From positions 4,896 to 68,895 of the forward strand of contig DAORSV010000001.1 in NCBI GenBank assembly GCA_035443705.1: a stretch of 64,000 bases of DNA. Direction: 5' to 3'. The translations under genes and the position numbers were made by a program. The notes beneath the pieces are model-generated. The model was not told the origin of the DNA. It was given only the letters and a program-made list of their open reading frames with translations, and ran no database searches. Below are positions 34,249 through 42,913 of the stretch, one piece after another (position 1 is the first letter of the stretch; each line of letters begins with the position of its first letter). This stretch comes from CADEGZ01 sp035443705 (lineage in GTDB: Bacteria; Pseudomonadota; Gammaproteobacteria; UBA6186; Azoamicaceae).

Positions 34249-36339
34249 TCATTCAACTTCTTTCATACTTAAACGCACCCGACCTTGGCGATCGATTTCA
34301 AGAACCTTAACTTTGACTGTTTGTCCTTCTTGCAGGACTTCATCCACCGTCTCAATACGGCGATCGGTAATCTGAGAAATATGCACTAACCCATCTTTAC
34401 CTGGTAGAAAATTGACAAAAGCACCAAATTCGGTAATCCGAACTACTTTACCCTCGTAAATTTTTCCAACTTCTGCCTCAGCTGTAATCAAATCAATTCT
34501 GCGTCGCACTTCAGCTGCTGCCGCTTTATCCGAAGAGGCAATATGAATCGTGCCATTATCATCAATATCAACTGTTGCATCCATATCTTCCGTTAAAGAA
34601 CGAATGGTTGCGCCCCCTTTACCAATAACATCTCGGATTTTTTCAGGGTTAATTTGAAAACTAATAATTTGAGGCGCAAACGAAGACATTTCAACGCGCG
34701 GTTCAGCAAGTGCTTGATTCATCACACCTAAAATATGTAAGCGACCTTCTTTAGCTTGCTCCAAAGCCACACGCATAATTTCTTCGGTAATCCCATCAAT
34801 TTTGATATCCATTTGTAAAGCGGTAATGCCTTTGTCGGTTCCTGCAACTTTAAAATCCATATCGCCCAAGTGATCTTCATCTCCTAGAATATCGGTGATG
34901 ACTTGGAATTGATCATTTTCTTTAATCAAGCCCATCGCAATACCTGCAACTGCCGATTTAATGGGCACACCTGCATCCATCAGTGCAATACTTGCGCCGC
35001 AAACAGTGGCCATAGAACTCGAACCATTCGATTCTGTAATTTCTGAAACAACTCTTAACACGTACGGAAAATCTGAATCTTTAGGCAACACGGCACGCAT
35101 TGCACGCTTAGCCAACATACCGTGTCCAATTTCACGACGTTTAGGACTACCCACCATACCTACTTCCCCTACAGAATATGGCGGAAAATTATAGTGCAGC
35201 ATAAATGCATCTTTGTATTCACCTAAAGGGCTGTCTATTAATTGCGCATCACGCCCTGCACCCAAGGTAACAACCACAATGGCTTGTGTCTCACCTCGTG
35301 TAAATACAACAGAACCATGTGCACGCGGTAACCAGCTCGGTTGAATGGTAATTGGACGAACCGTTTTAGTATTTCGACCATCGATTCGCGGCTGGTTTGC
35401 TAAAATACGGCCTCGAACAATAGAACGATCAAGATTTTCAAGGATCTTTGAAATTTCTATTTTTAATTCGGGCGTTCCAGAATTGGGCGATCCGACTGAA
35501 TGATTTTCGATCAGTGTATTTTTAATGGTCTTTAAACTTTGGTATCGCGCTTGTTTATCTTGAATTTGATACGCTTCTGTTAAAGCTGTTACAGAAGCTG
35601 CTTTAATTTCATTGGCTAATTCAATATTTTCAACAGCAGGTTTCCAATCCCATGCGGGCTTACCAGCATCTGTTACCAACGATTTAATTAATTCAATGAC
35701 CGGCTGAAATTGTTTATGACCAAACATCACAGCGCCTAACATAACAGACTCTGTTAATTCATGTGCTTCAGATTCGACCATCAACACGGAATGTGAAGTG
35801 CCCGCCACAACTAATTCCAATTCAGAAGATCCCAGTTGGGTTTGGGTGGGATTTAAAAGATATTGACCGTCTACATAGGCAACCCGAGCAGCACCCATAG
35901 GGCCATTAAAGGGTAAACCAGAAAGCGCTAATGCTGCAGAAGCGCCAATCATAGCGGGAATATCGGAGTCAATTTCTGGATTTAAGGAAATAACGGTCGC
36001 CACAATTTGAACTTCGTTCCAAAAACCTTTTGGAAATAGCGGACGAATGGGTCGATCGATTAAGCGGGAAATCAAAGTTTCGCGCTCGCTGGGTCGTCCT
36101 TCACGTTTAAAAAAACCGCCAGGAATTTTTCCAGCCGCATACGCGCGTTCCTGATAATCAACGCGAAGCGGAAAACCACTTTGCCCTACCTTAGGTTCCC
36201 GCAAACCAACAACCGTCACCAACACGGTTGTGTCGTCTAGACTCACCACTACCGAAGCGGTTGCTTGACGCGCAATGACACCGGTCTCTATTGTTAATTG
36301 ATGATCACCAAATGGAATGGTTTTTTTAATGACGGTCAC
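34249..36339 (-). CDS. pnp: Polyribonucleotide nucleotidyltransferase (PNPase)
   Basis: A 3'-5' phosphorolytic exoribonuclease of the RNA degradosome, 696 residues. Two RNase PH domains (about 1-200 and 310-540, with the GDEDHLGDMDFKVAGT active-site region), then a KH domain (VIGKGGATIRSLTEDMD) and an S1 domain (YEGKVVRITEFGAFVNFLPGKDGLVHIS). The start is GTG at 36339, with AAGGA six bases upstream. It follows rpsO as usual. The 92-bp gap between them carries a repeat that could form a hairpin. Confidence 0.97.
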   Translation of the reverse strand: MTVIKKTIPFGDHQLTIETGVIARQATASVVVSLDDTTVLVTVVGLREPKVGQSGFPLRVDYQERAYAAGKIPGGFFKREGRPSERETLISRLIDRPIRPLFPKGFWNEVQIVATVISLNPEIDSDIPAMIGASAALALSGLPFNGPMGAARVAYVDGQYLLNPTQTQLGSSELELVVAGTSHSVLMVESEAHELTESVMLGAVMFGHKQFQPVIELIKSLVTDAGKPAWDWKPAVENIELANEIKAASVTALTEAYQIQDKQARYQSLKTIKNTLIENHSVGSPNSGTPELKIEISKILENLDRSIVRGRILANQPRIDGRNTKTVRPITIQPSWLPRAHGSVVFTRGETQAIVVVTLGAGRDAQLIDSPLGEYKDAFMLHYNFPPYSVGEVGMVGSPKRREIGHGMLAKRAMRAVLPKDSDFPYVLRVVSEITESNGSSSMATVCGASIALMDAGVPIKSAVAGIAMGLIKENDQFQVITDILGDEDHLGDMDFKVAGTDKGITALQMDIKIDGITEEIMRVALEQAKEGRLHILGVMNQALAEPRVEMSSFAPQIISFQINPEKIRDVIGKGGATIRSLTEDMDATVDIDDNGTIHIASSDKAAAAEVRRRIDLITAEAEVGKIYEGKVVRITEFGAFVNFLPGKDGLVHISQITDRRIETVDEVLQEGQTVKVKVLEIDRQGRVRLSMKEVE

Positions 36340-36370
36340 GTTTAATCCTTATGAGAATATTGAATAAAGC

Positions 36371-36426
36371 CCTCACTCCACCTTAGCAAATGCCCCCTTC
36401 ACAGAGGGAGTTGAGGAGGCATGTGG
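36371..36426. repeat. GC-rich palindromic repeat, copy in the rpsO-pnp gap
   Basis: Contains GCCCCCTTCACAGAGGGAGTT followed by GAGGAGGCATGTGGAG, which parallels the copy at the end of nuoC. An outer 7-bp inverted pair (ACTCCAC and GTGGAGT) closes a hairpin that would form in the rpsO-pnp mRNA, where other bacteria have RNase III or terminator structures. Confidence 0.6.
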
Positions 36427-36431
36427 AGTAA

Positions 36432-36701
36432 TTAACCTCGAAGACTTAAATCTTGAACAATTTTAGTATAGCGCGGCAGATTTTCGCTCTTCAAGTAAGC
36501 CATTAACTTACGACGCCGATTAACCATTGCAATAAGCCCACGGCGAGAATGAAAGTCTTTTTTATGAATTTTAAGATGTTCCGTTAATTCTGTAATACGG
36601 GTGCTTAACAAAGCAATCTGAACCTCAGGGGATCCGGTATCTGCTGTTGCACGTCGAAATTTTTCAATAATCGCGCTCTTTGCGTTGCTGGTTGTTGACA
36701 T
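36432..36701 (-). CDS. rpsO: 30S ribosomal protein S15
   Basis: 89 residues, standard length. Contains the S15 signature from TADTGSPEVQIALLSTRI to HKKDFHSRRGL. It binds 16S rRNA helices 20-22 in the central domain of the 30S subunit. It lies between truB and pnp, the conserved order, and in relatives represses its own translation through its leader. No irregularity seen. Confidence 0.98.
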   Translation of the reverse strand: MSTTSNAKSAIIEKFRRATADTGSPEVQIALLSTRITELTEHLKIHKKDFHSRRGLIAMVNRRRKLMAYLKSENLPRYTKIVQDLSLRG

Positions 36702-36756
36702 TCAATTTTCTCCTAATATTGAGCTTCAAATGGGGTTCAGTTTACCTGATCTTCCC

Positions 36757-37683
36757 CTATAAAGAAACCATTTCTTGAGTTAGGCGTCGAGGCGCCACTC
36801 GCCCGTCTTCCAATATCTCCCCAACGCCTAAAAATCGACCATTCTGAGAGCTAAAGCGTACCCAACCAGATGTTGGAGCATAGGGGATCTGGACAGGTTG
36901 ACCTTGTCGTAGATAATAACTTGTCGCCTCAGAAACGCGTAGATCAGGCATAAAAGCAACAGAAGTATCGACAGGTAATAGATAACTTTCTAACTTTTCA
37001 ATACCTTCTTGCTCTAAAATATGTTCCAAGATTTCAAAAGAAAGCATCTGTTCCGCCGTATAAGGACCTGATCCTAATCGCCTTAATTCCACCACATGTG
37101 CACCACAGCCCAATGCCTCACCGATATCTTCTACAAGCGTTCTTACGTACGTCCCTTTAGTCGCACGTATCTCTAAACGCATCGTATTATTTTTGAGTTC
37201 TAAAACTTTAAGCTCCTTAATCGTGAGTTCGCGTGCTTCTCTCTCAATCACGATTCCTTGACGCGCCAGTTTATATAAAGGTTGACCTTGATGTTTAATG
37301 GCCGAAAACATCGAAGGAATCTGCGAAATACGGCCTCTAAAACGATCCAAAATGGTTTCAATATCGACGCTATTTAAATCTGGAACAGGACGTTCGCTAA
37401 CAACATTACCTTCTATATCCCCCGTATCGGTTCGTATACCCAATACTGCGGTCGTTTGGTAATGTTTATCTGCTTCTAATAGAAACTGCGAAAATTTTGT
37501 GGCTTCTCCGAAACAAATCGGTAAAAGACCACTGGCAACGGGATCTAAACTACCCGTATGACCCGCTTTTTTCGCTTTAAACAAGCGTTTTACTATTTGT
37601 AATGCAGCGTTAGAGGAGATCCCTTTGGGTTTATCTAACAACAAAATACCCTGAACTTCTCGCCGATTTACATTACGAAACAC
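36757..37683 (-). CDS. truB: tRNA pseudouridine(55) synthase TruB
   Basis: Makes pseudouridine 55 in the T-loop of tRNAs. The catalytic GHTGSLDPVASGLLP motif is near residue 40, and the GILLLDKPKGISSN start is typical. The GTG at 37683 (308 residues) was chosen because GGAG lies ten bases upstream and it fits family length. The frame is open to a TTG at 37710, which would overlap rbfA by 38 bp without a clear site. With either start it overlaps the end of rbfA, so translation is probably coupled. A C-terminal PUA-like region follows the catalytic domain. Confidence 0.95.
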   Translation of the reverse strand: MFRNVNRREVQGILLLDKPKGISSNAALQIVKRLFKAKKAGHTGSLDPVASGLLPICFGEATKFSQFLLEADKHYQTTAVLGIRTDTGDIEGNVVSERPVPDLNSVDIETILDRFRGRISQIPSMFSAIKHQGQPLYKLARQGIVIEREARELTIKELKVLELKNNTMRLEIRATKGTYVRTLVEDIGEALGCGAHVVELRRLGSGPYTAEQMLSFEILEHILEQEGIEKLESYLLPVDTSVAFMPDLRVSEATSYYLRQGQPVQIPYAPTSGWVRFSSQNGRFLGVGEILEDGRVAPRRLTQEMVSL

Positions 37684-38023
37684 TGGCAACAGACTCCAAA
37701 ATTTGCGCAATGCGATTTCCGCGAATCACCGAATCATCAAAAATAAAACGAGGATTTGGAACGACGCGAAGTTGAATGTTATTGGCGATTTGTGCTCTAA
37801 AAAATCCCGTGGCTTTATTTAAAACCTTGATTGTTTCGGAGACTTTATCTTCTTCCAAAACCGACACATAAATCTTGGCATGCTTTAGATCGGGCGTCAT
37901 TTCGACATTTAATACGGTAATCATCCCCACGCGCGGATCTTTAAATTCTCCGCGAATCACACGCGCCAAGCATTGATGCACCGCATCTGCAACACGTTGA
38001 GATCGGCTAAAATTTTTAGGCAT
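37673..38023 (-). CDS. rbfA: 30S ribosome-binding factor A
   Basis: 116 residues, a single KH-like domain. RbfA binds the 5' helix of 16S rRNA and aids late 30S maturation and cold adaptation. It begins with SRSQRVADAVHQCLARVI and has the typical DPRVGMITV and LKHAKIYVS segments. Its ATG overlaps the infB stop by one base (TAATG), so it is translationally coupled to infB. Confidence 0.97.
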   Translation of the reverse strand: MPKNFSRSQRVADAVHQCLARVIRGEFKDPRVGMITVLNVEMTPDLKHAKIYVSVLEEDKVSETIKVLNKATGFFRAQIANNIQLRVVPNPRFIFDDSVIRGNRIAQILESVASVS

Positions 38024-40467
38024 TAAACAGTCGTCCTTGCAACAACGACTGTTTCAAAGACTTCAATATTATCGCCTTCTTTAACATCATTATAATTTTT
38101 AACCCCAATACCACATTCCGTGCCATTTCGAACCTCAGAAACATCCTCTTTAAAACGGCGTAAAGACTCAAGCTCACCTTGATAAATCACAATGTTATTT
38201 CTTAAAACACGGATCGGACACCCACGTTTAACCACACCCTCAATAACCATACAACCCGCAACAGCACCCAGTTTTGCAGAACGAAAAACGCTTCGAACGG
38301 AAGCCAGTCCCAGAATATTTTCTTTAAACTGTGGACCTAGCAACCCATTAATTGCACGTTTAATATTATCAACGACATCATAAATAATACCGCTATAATA
38401 TACATCGACACCTTCTTTTTCCATCAACCTTCGCGCAGAAACATCGGCACGCACGTTAAATCCGATAAGCACTGCTTTGGATGCCATGGCTAAAGAGACG
38501 TCCGATTCATTAATACCACCAACACCCGAAGCAACGATTTTAATTTTAACTTCATCCGTGGACAACCCTTCTAAGGCTTCCATTAAAGCTTCGGCTGAAC
38601 CATGAACATCGGATTTTAATACGATATTTAAGATTTTCGATTCGCCTTGTTTCATGCGATCGAAAAAGCCTTCTAGTTTAGTGGCTTGTTGTCTTAACAT
38701 ACGCGCTTCACGCTGTTTAATTTGTCTAAACGTCGCGACTTCTTTCGCTTTACGTTCATCGACAACAACCATAAATATATCGCCCGCCTGTGGCGTACCC
38801 GACAAACCTAATACCTCAATAGGCATTGCAGGACCAATAGTGGTAATTTGCTCGCCTAATTCATTTGTGATCGCACGAATTCGACCATATTCTGATCCTG
38901 CTAGCAATATATCGCCTTGTTTTAAAGTACCGCTTTGTACGAGCAGAGAGGCAATAGGACCTCGACCCTTATCTAAACGCGCTTCTAAGACAACACCCGT
39001 TGCCTTGCCTGCAACCGGCGCTTTTAATTCCAGCATTTCGGCTTGTAAACCCAGAGCTTCTAATAACGCATCAACGCCAGTTCCTTCTTTAGCAGAAACC
39101 GGAATAATCATCACATCACCGCCCCAGGTTTCTGGAACCAAGCCATGCGTCACTAATTCATTTTGAATACGATCGAGATCGGCATCTTTTTTATCAATTT
39201 TATTAATCGCAACAACGATAGGAACACTTGCTGCTTTTGCATGTTGAATTGCTTCAATCGTTTGTGGCATCACACCATCGTCTGCAGCAACAACGAGCAC
39301 CACGATATCGGTACATTGCACGCCTCGCGCACGCATTGCGGTAAAGGCAGCATGGCCTGGGGTATCTAAAAAGGTAATGTCACCGCGTTTAGTTCTCACA
39401 TGATACGCGCCAATATGCTGCGTAATACCGCCTGCTTCTTTAGCCGCTACTTTAGTGGTACGAATATAATCTAACAGCGATGTTTTGCCGTGATCAACAT
39501 GTCCCATCACCGTTACAATAGCCGCACGCGGCATTAATTCCCGAGACTCTGTAACCTGCAAAGATTCTTCAACCGTAATATCATTCACGCGCTTGGCAGT
39601 ATGTCCCATTTCTTCAACCACAATAACAGCCGTATCTTGATCAATAGGTTGATTAATTGTGGCAATCGTTCCTAATTTCATTAATGTTTTGATGAGATCG
39701 CCTGCCTTTGCAGACATTTTTTGCGCCAATTCCGCAACCGTAACAGTTTCGGGAATTAACACGGCGCGAACGATAGGACCTACCGGTTTTTCGAAGCTAT
39801 GTTTCTTTTGAATTTCTTCAACAATGCCCCTCAACTCTCGCTTACTGCCTCTGGCAGCTGCATTTTTATTCAATTTAGTTTTACGCCAGACAGGACGTTC
39901 GACGACAGGTTCTCCCTCTATTTCGTCCACTTCTTCTGTTACGATCTCTTCTAATACTTTGACGATATTTCCCTTATGCCACTCTTCGGGTTCACTGCGA
40001 ATTTTAGATTTAGAACGCGTACGTTTTTTCTCTTCATCACTCAATAACTCTTTTGCACTGCGGCCTTTTTTAGGCACCCCATGCCCTTCGCTTACACTCT
40101 GCGCGTTAACAAGCTCTGGAGGTGAAGCAAGAGAGGCGTCAGCAGATATGTCAGCTGAAATGCCTGATGCAACGTCGCTTTCAGCCACAAGCGCTTCAGG
40201 CGTCTCAGAAACTATTTTTTCCGATAATTCTTCTGGGGGTGCAGCACTCTCCGAGGCGATATTCAAAGTCTCTTGTTGTTGTAAAGAAACTTCTTCTGTT
40301 TCCGCACTTGCATCTTTTTTAACATAGACATGACGTCTTTTATGTACAACACTAACGGTACCCTTGCGACCCGATCGCTGTACGGTAATTACTTCCGAAC
40401 TCTGACGTTTTAAAGTAATTCTTTTAGGTTTGTCAGCCTCTTGATCAACTGTTTCGCCTGGTCCCAT
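38023..40467 (-). CDS. infB: Translation initiation factor IF-2
   Basis: The GTPase that brings initiator tRNA to the 30S subunit, 814 residues. A charged N-terminal region (about 1-315) precedes the G domain with GHVDHGKTS, DTPGH and NKIDKKDAD, then the beta-barrel domains and the C-terminal fMet-tRNA-binding domain. The ATG at 40467 was chosen because GGAGG lies eight bases upstream. A frame from a TTG at 40482 would place that site inside the coding region. It lies between nusA and rbfA in the usual metY-nusA-infB cluster. Confidence 0.97.
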   Translation of the reverse strand: MGPGETVDQEADKPKRITLKRQSSEVITVQRSGRKGTVSVVHKRRHVYVKKDASAETEEVSLQQQETLNIASESAAPPEELSEKIVSETPEALVAESDVASGISADISADASLASPPELVNAQSVSEGHGVPKKGRSAKELLSDEEKKRTRSKSKIRSEPEEWHKGNIVKVLEEIVTEEVDEIEGEPVVERPVWRKTKLNKNAAARGSKRELRGIVEEIQKKHSFEKPVGPIVRAVLIPETVTVAELAQKMSAKAGDLIKTLMKLGTIATINQPIDQDTAVIVVEEMGHTAKRVNDITVEESLQVTESRELMPRAAIVTVMGHVDHGKTSLLDYIRTTKVAAKEAGGITQHIGAYHVRTKRGDITFLDTPGHAAFTAMRARGVQCTDIVVLVVAADDGVMPQTIEAIQHAKAASVPIVVAINKIDKKDADLDRIQNELVTHGLVPETWGGDVMIIPVSAKEGTGVDALLEALGLQAEMLELKAPVAGKATGVVLEARLDKGRGPIASLLVQSGTLKQGDILLAGSEYGRIRAITNELGEQITTIGPAMPIEVLGLSGTPQAGDIFMVVVDERKAKEVATFRQIKQREARMLRQQATKLEGFFDRMKQGESKILNIVLKSDVHGSAEALMEALEGLSTDEVKIKIVASGVGGINESDVSLAMASKAVLIGFNVRADVSARRLMEKEGVDVYYSGIIYDVVDNIKRAINGLLGPQFKENILGLASVRSVFRSAKLGAVAGCMVIEGVVKRGCPIRVLRNNIVIYQGELESLRRFKEDVSEVRNGTECGIGVKNYNDVKEGDNIEVFETVVVARTTV

Positions 40468-40482
40468 GGACCTACCCTCCAA

Positions 40483-42003
40483 TCATACAAACCAATGTGC
40501 GCGTGCTGCCATAATGAGCTCAGCAGCTTTAGATTTATCCAAATCTGGCACATCGGCCAGATCGTCTACCGCGAGTTCTGCTAAATCATCACGTGTCATT
40601 ATCCCACGGTTTGCTAAAACAAAAGCTAATTCCTTGTCCATACCGGGAAGTGAAAGCAAATCTTCGGCGGGTGTTTTTTCAATTAACTTTTCTTCCGCCG
40701 GTACCGCTTGCGTTAACAACGCTTGCTTTGCACGAGTACGCAACTCGTTAACAATCTCTTCATCAAAGCCTTCCACCCCTAATAATTCTTGTATAGGCAC
40801 ATACGCAATCTCTTCGAGACTCGTAAATCCTTCTTCAATTAATACTTCTGCAACATCATTTTCAACATGTAGATGTTCCGTAAAAACATTGACTAACCGC
40901 TCTTGATCCGCGGTTGTTCTCTCTTTGGCTTCTTTGTCGGTAATCACATTTAATGTCCAACCGGTAAGCTGGCTCGCCAATCGCACATTTTGTCCACTGC
41001 GTCCAATTGCTTGCGATAAATGATCCTCTGTAACAGCCACATCCATCGATTGCGCGTCTTCGTCTACAACAATAGAAACAATTTCAGCGGGTGCCATTGC
41101 ATTCATAACAAACTGCGCAGGACTGTCGTCCCATAACACAATATCAACGCGCTCACCGCCCAATTCATTTGAGACAGCCTGCACACGTGCACCACGCATC
41201 CCGACACAAGCACCAACAGGATCAATACGCCCATCATTGGTTTTAACGGCAATCTTCGCACGAATACCCGGATCACGTGCAGCGCTTTTAATTTCGATAA
41301 TACCTTCTCCAACTTCCGGTACTTCGAGCTTGAAGAGCTCTATCAGCATCTCATTACAGGTACGACTTAAGATTAATTGCGGGCCACGTGCTTCTGTCAC
41401 AACATCGACTAAATAAACGCGCAATCTATCACCTGGCCGAACGGCTTCTCGAGGTAACATATGCTCTTTGGATAAAAAGGCTTCTACGTTGGCACCTAAT
41501 TTCGCATTGCCACCCAACTCCAAAATAATGGCTTCTCGGCTCGTCTTTTTAACAACACCGATGACAATCTCACCAATTTTTTTACGAAATTCATCTGCAA
41601 CATTTTCGTGTTCTGCTTCACGCACTTTTTTCAAAATAACTTGTTTAGCGGCTTGCGCTGCGATACGTCCAAATTCCACGGATTCAATAAGGAATTCGAT
41701 GACATCGCCCGCTTTAGCTGTCTTAGAATGTTTTAAGGCTTCTGAAAGCGGCATTTCTCGCAAGGGGAATTCTATCTCGGGCTGTTCCGTGTTAGGCTCG
41801 TCGACGACTGTCCAAACACGAAAGGTGTCATATTGACCCGTTTTACGATTGATGCTAACGCGTACATCCGAGTCTACGCCTTCCTTTTTTTTGGTCGCAG
41901 AAACCAATGCAGCCTCAATCGCCTGAAATATTATCTCTTCAGAAACTCCCTTTTCATTAGAAAGGGTTTCTACAACCAATTTTAGCGGAATCTCTTTGCT
42001 CAT
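40483..42003 (-). CDS. nusA: Transcription termination/antitermination factor NusA
   Basis: 506 residues. An N-terminal RNA-polymerase-binding domain (about 1-125), an S1 domain, two KH domains (VGMRGARVQAVSNELGGERVD and AIGRSGQNVRLASQLTGW) and two C-terminal acidic helix-hairpin-helix repeats (VPIQELLGVEGFDEEIVNEL and LLSLPGMDKELAFVLANRGI) are all present, as in enterobacterial NusA. NusA modulates pausing, intrinsic termination and rRNA antitermination. It is tightly packed between rimP and infB. Confidence 0.98.
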   Translation of the reverse strand: MSKEIPLKLVVETLSNEKGVSEEIIFQAIEAALVSATKKKEGVDSDVRVSINRKTGQYDTFRVWTVVDEPNTEQPEIEFPLREMPLSEALKHSKTAKAGDVIEFLIESVEFGRIAAQAAKQVILKKVREAEHENVADEFRKKIGEIVIGVVKKTSREAIILELGGNAKLGANVEAFLSKEHMLPREAVRPGDRLRVYLVDVVTEARGPQLILSRTCNEMLIELFKLEVPEVGEGIIEIKSAARDPGIRAKIAVKTNDGRIDPVGACVGMRGARVQAVSNELGGERVDIVLWDDSPAQFVMNAMAPAEIVSIVVDEDAQSMDVAVTEDHLSQAIGRSGQNVRLASQLTGWTLNVITDKEAKERTTADQERLVNVFTEHLHVENDVAEVLIEEGFTSLEEIAYVPIQELLGVEGFDEEIVNELRTRAKQALLTQAVPAEEKLIEKTPAEDLLSLPGMDKELAFVLANRGIMTRDDLAELAVDDLADVPDLDKSKAAELIMAARAHWFV

Positions 42004-42036
42004 ATAAAAGCCTCACACTGTCTATCGTCTGCCCTA

Positions 42037-42495
42037 TCACACGGACCACACTGGCACCAATCGCATTTCACTCATCTCATCAAAGGAAAAGCTTAAGTCT
42101 CCCGACTCCGTTAGAAGAGAAATCAAAGATCCTTCCACACGTTCTAACCTGCCCTTAAAATTTCGCGCGCCTGCCTTTGGTGCGACCAACTGAACGGATA
42201 CTATTTTGCCAATCTGCTCATGACACTGTTCCAGTGAAAACAACAATCGATCCAAGCCTGGTGAAGACACTTCCAAGGTGTACTCGCCTGTAATCGGTTT
42301 CTCTACACTGAGAACCGTATCCACTTGCCGACTAACGCGTCCGCAATCTTCCACGCTAAGCCCACCTGGCTTGTCTATAAACAATCGCAATACCGATCGC
42401 TTTCCTTGCGGAAAGTACTGAAGACCTACCCAGGTAAGCCCCAAACTACCCACAATGGGTGCAATCAGGTTTTCTAAGGCCGCGTGTCGTCTCAT
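42037..42495 (-). CDS. rimP: Ribosome maturation factor RimP
   Basis: 152 residues. RimP assists early 30S assembly. The DCGRVSRQVDTVL and EVSSPGLDRLL motifs are characteristic. It heads the rimP-nusA-infB-rbfA-truB group and lies just below two hairpin terminators that follow the initiator tRNA, so its expression probably needs readthrough or a promoter close to the gene. Confidence 0.96.
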   Translation of the reverse strand: MRRHAALENLIAPIVGSLGLTWVGLQYFPQGKRSVLRLFIDKPGGLSVEDCGRVSRQVDTVLSVEKPITGEYTLEVSSPGLDRLLFSLEQCHEQIGKIVSVQLVAPKAGARNFKGRLERVEGSLISLLTESGDLSFSFDEMSEMRLVPVWSV

Positions 42496-42512
42496 AATCC
42501 CACTTCAACAAA

Positions 42513-42534
42513 CAAAAAATGGGCTCTAAGCCCA
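42513..42534 (-). terminator. Second intrinsic terminator between tRNA-fMet and rimP
   Basis: On the minus strand the stem TGGGCT/AGCCCA with a three-base loop is followed by six T. It lies 18 bp before the rimP start. Together with the upstream hairpin it forms a double terminator. Confidence 0.7.
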
Positions 42535-42555
42535 CTTTCAAACTCTTTAATCAAT

Positions 42556-42575
42556 AAAAAGCCCCATACGGGGCC
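42556..42575 (-). terminator. First intrinsic terminator after tRNA-fMet
   Basis: GCCCC-GTAT-GGGGC followed by TTTTTATT on the minus strand, about 20 bp after the tRNA 3' end. A classic Rho-independent terminator. Confidence 0.85.
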
Positions 42576-42593
42576 TCTTATTCATTTTAATTC

Positions 42594-42670
<77 letters not shown>

Positions 42671-42699
42671 TCAACTAGTAGATATACTACCTACTTAGA

Positions 42700-42835
42700 G
42701 CAGCGATTGCAAGCAGAATTATCAGCCATGAGACTTGTGGTCGCCGCCATAGCCTATTTGGCTACGACGGTTTTGCAGGCGCACCCGTGCTCGGCGCCAC
42801 GGCTTTGATCCTGTCGTTCCTTTGTTTAACCACAT
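42700..42835. other. GC-rich structured intergenic segment between tRNA-fMet and nuoN
   Basis: Clearly richer in G and C than its surroundings. It contains two nested inverted pairs: one around CATAGCC-TATTT-GGCTACG (12-bp stem, two mismatches) and one GGCGC/GCGCC pair near 42778-42798. A 26-codon plus-strand frame (42728-42808) reads like a signal peptide but has no good ribosome binding site, so I do not call a gene. It may be a repeat element or a small structured RNA. Confidence 0.4.
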
Positions 42836-42855
42836 TTGTCTATTGATTATAAAAG

Positions 42856-42892
42856 CTTGCACCAAATCACTTATTTATCGTTTTAGTGCAAG
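42856..42892 (-). terminator. Candidate terminator of the nuo operon
   Basis: CTTGCAC and GTGCAAG, perfectly complementary over 7 bp, enclose a 23-bp loop starting about 20 bp after the nuoN stop. On the minus strand the second arm is followed by CTTTTATAA. The long loop makes it a weak call. Confidence 0.35.
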
Positions 42893-42913
42893 ATATCTGA
42901 ATAAGCTTATCAA

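Noticed and set aside
38654..39166. Long open frame (170 codons) on the plus strand within infB
   Set aside because: Antisense shadow of a well-supported infB. Composition follows the opposite strand and there is no start context.
42728..42808. 26-codon plus-strand frame resembling a signal peptide
   Set aside because: No ribosome binding site, no continuation after the signal-like part, and it overlaps inverted repeats that explain the composition.
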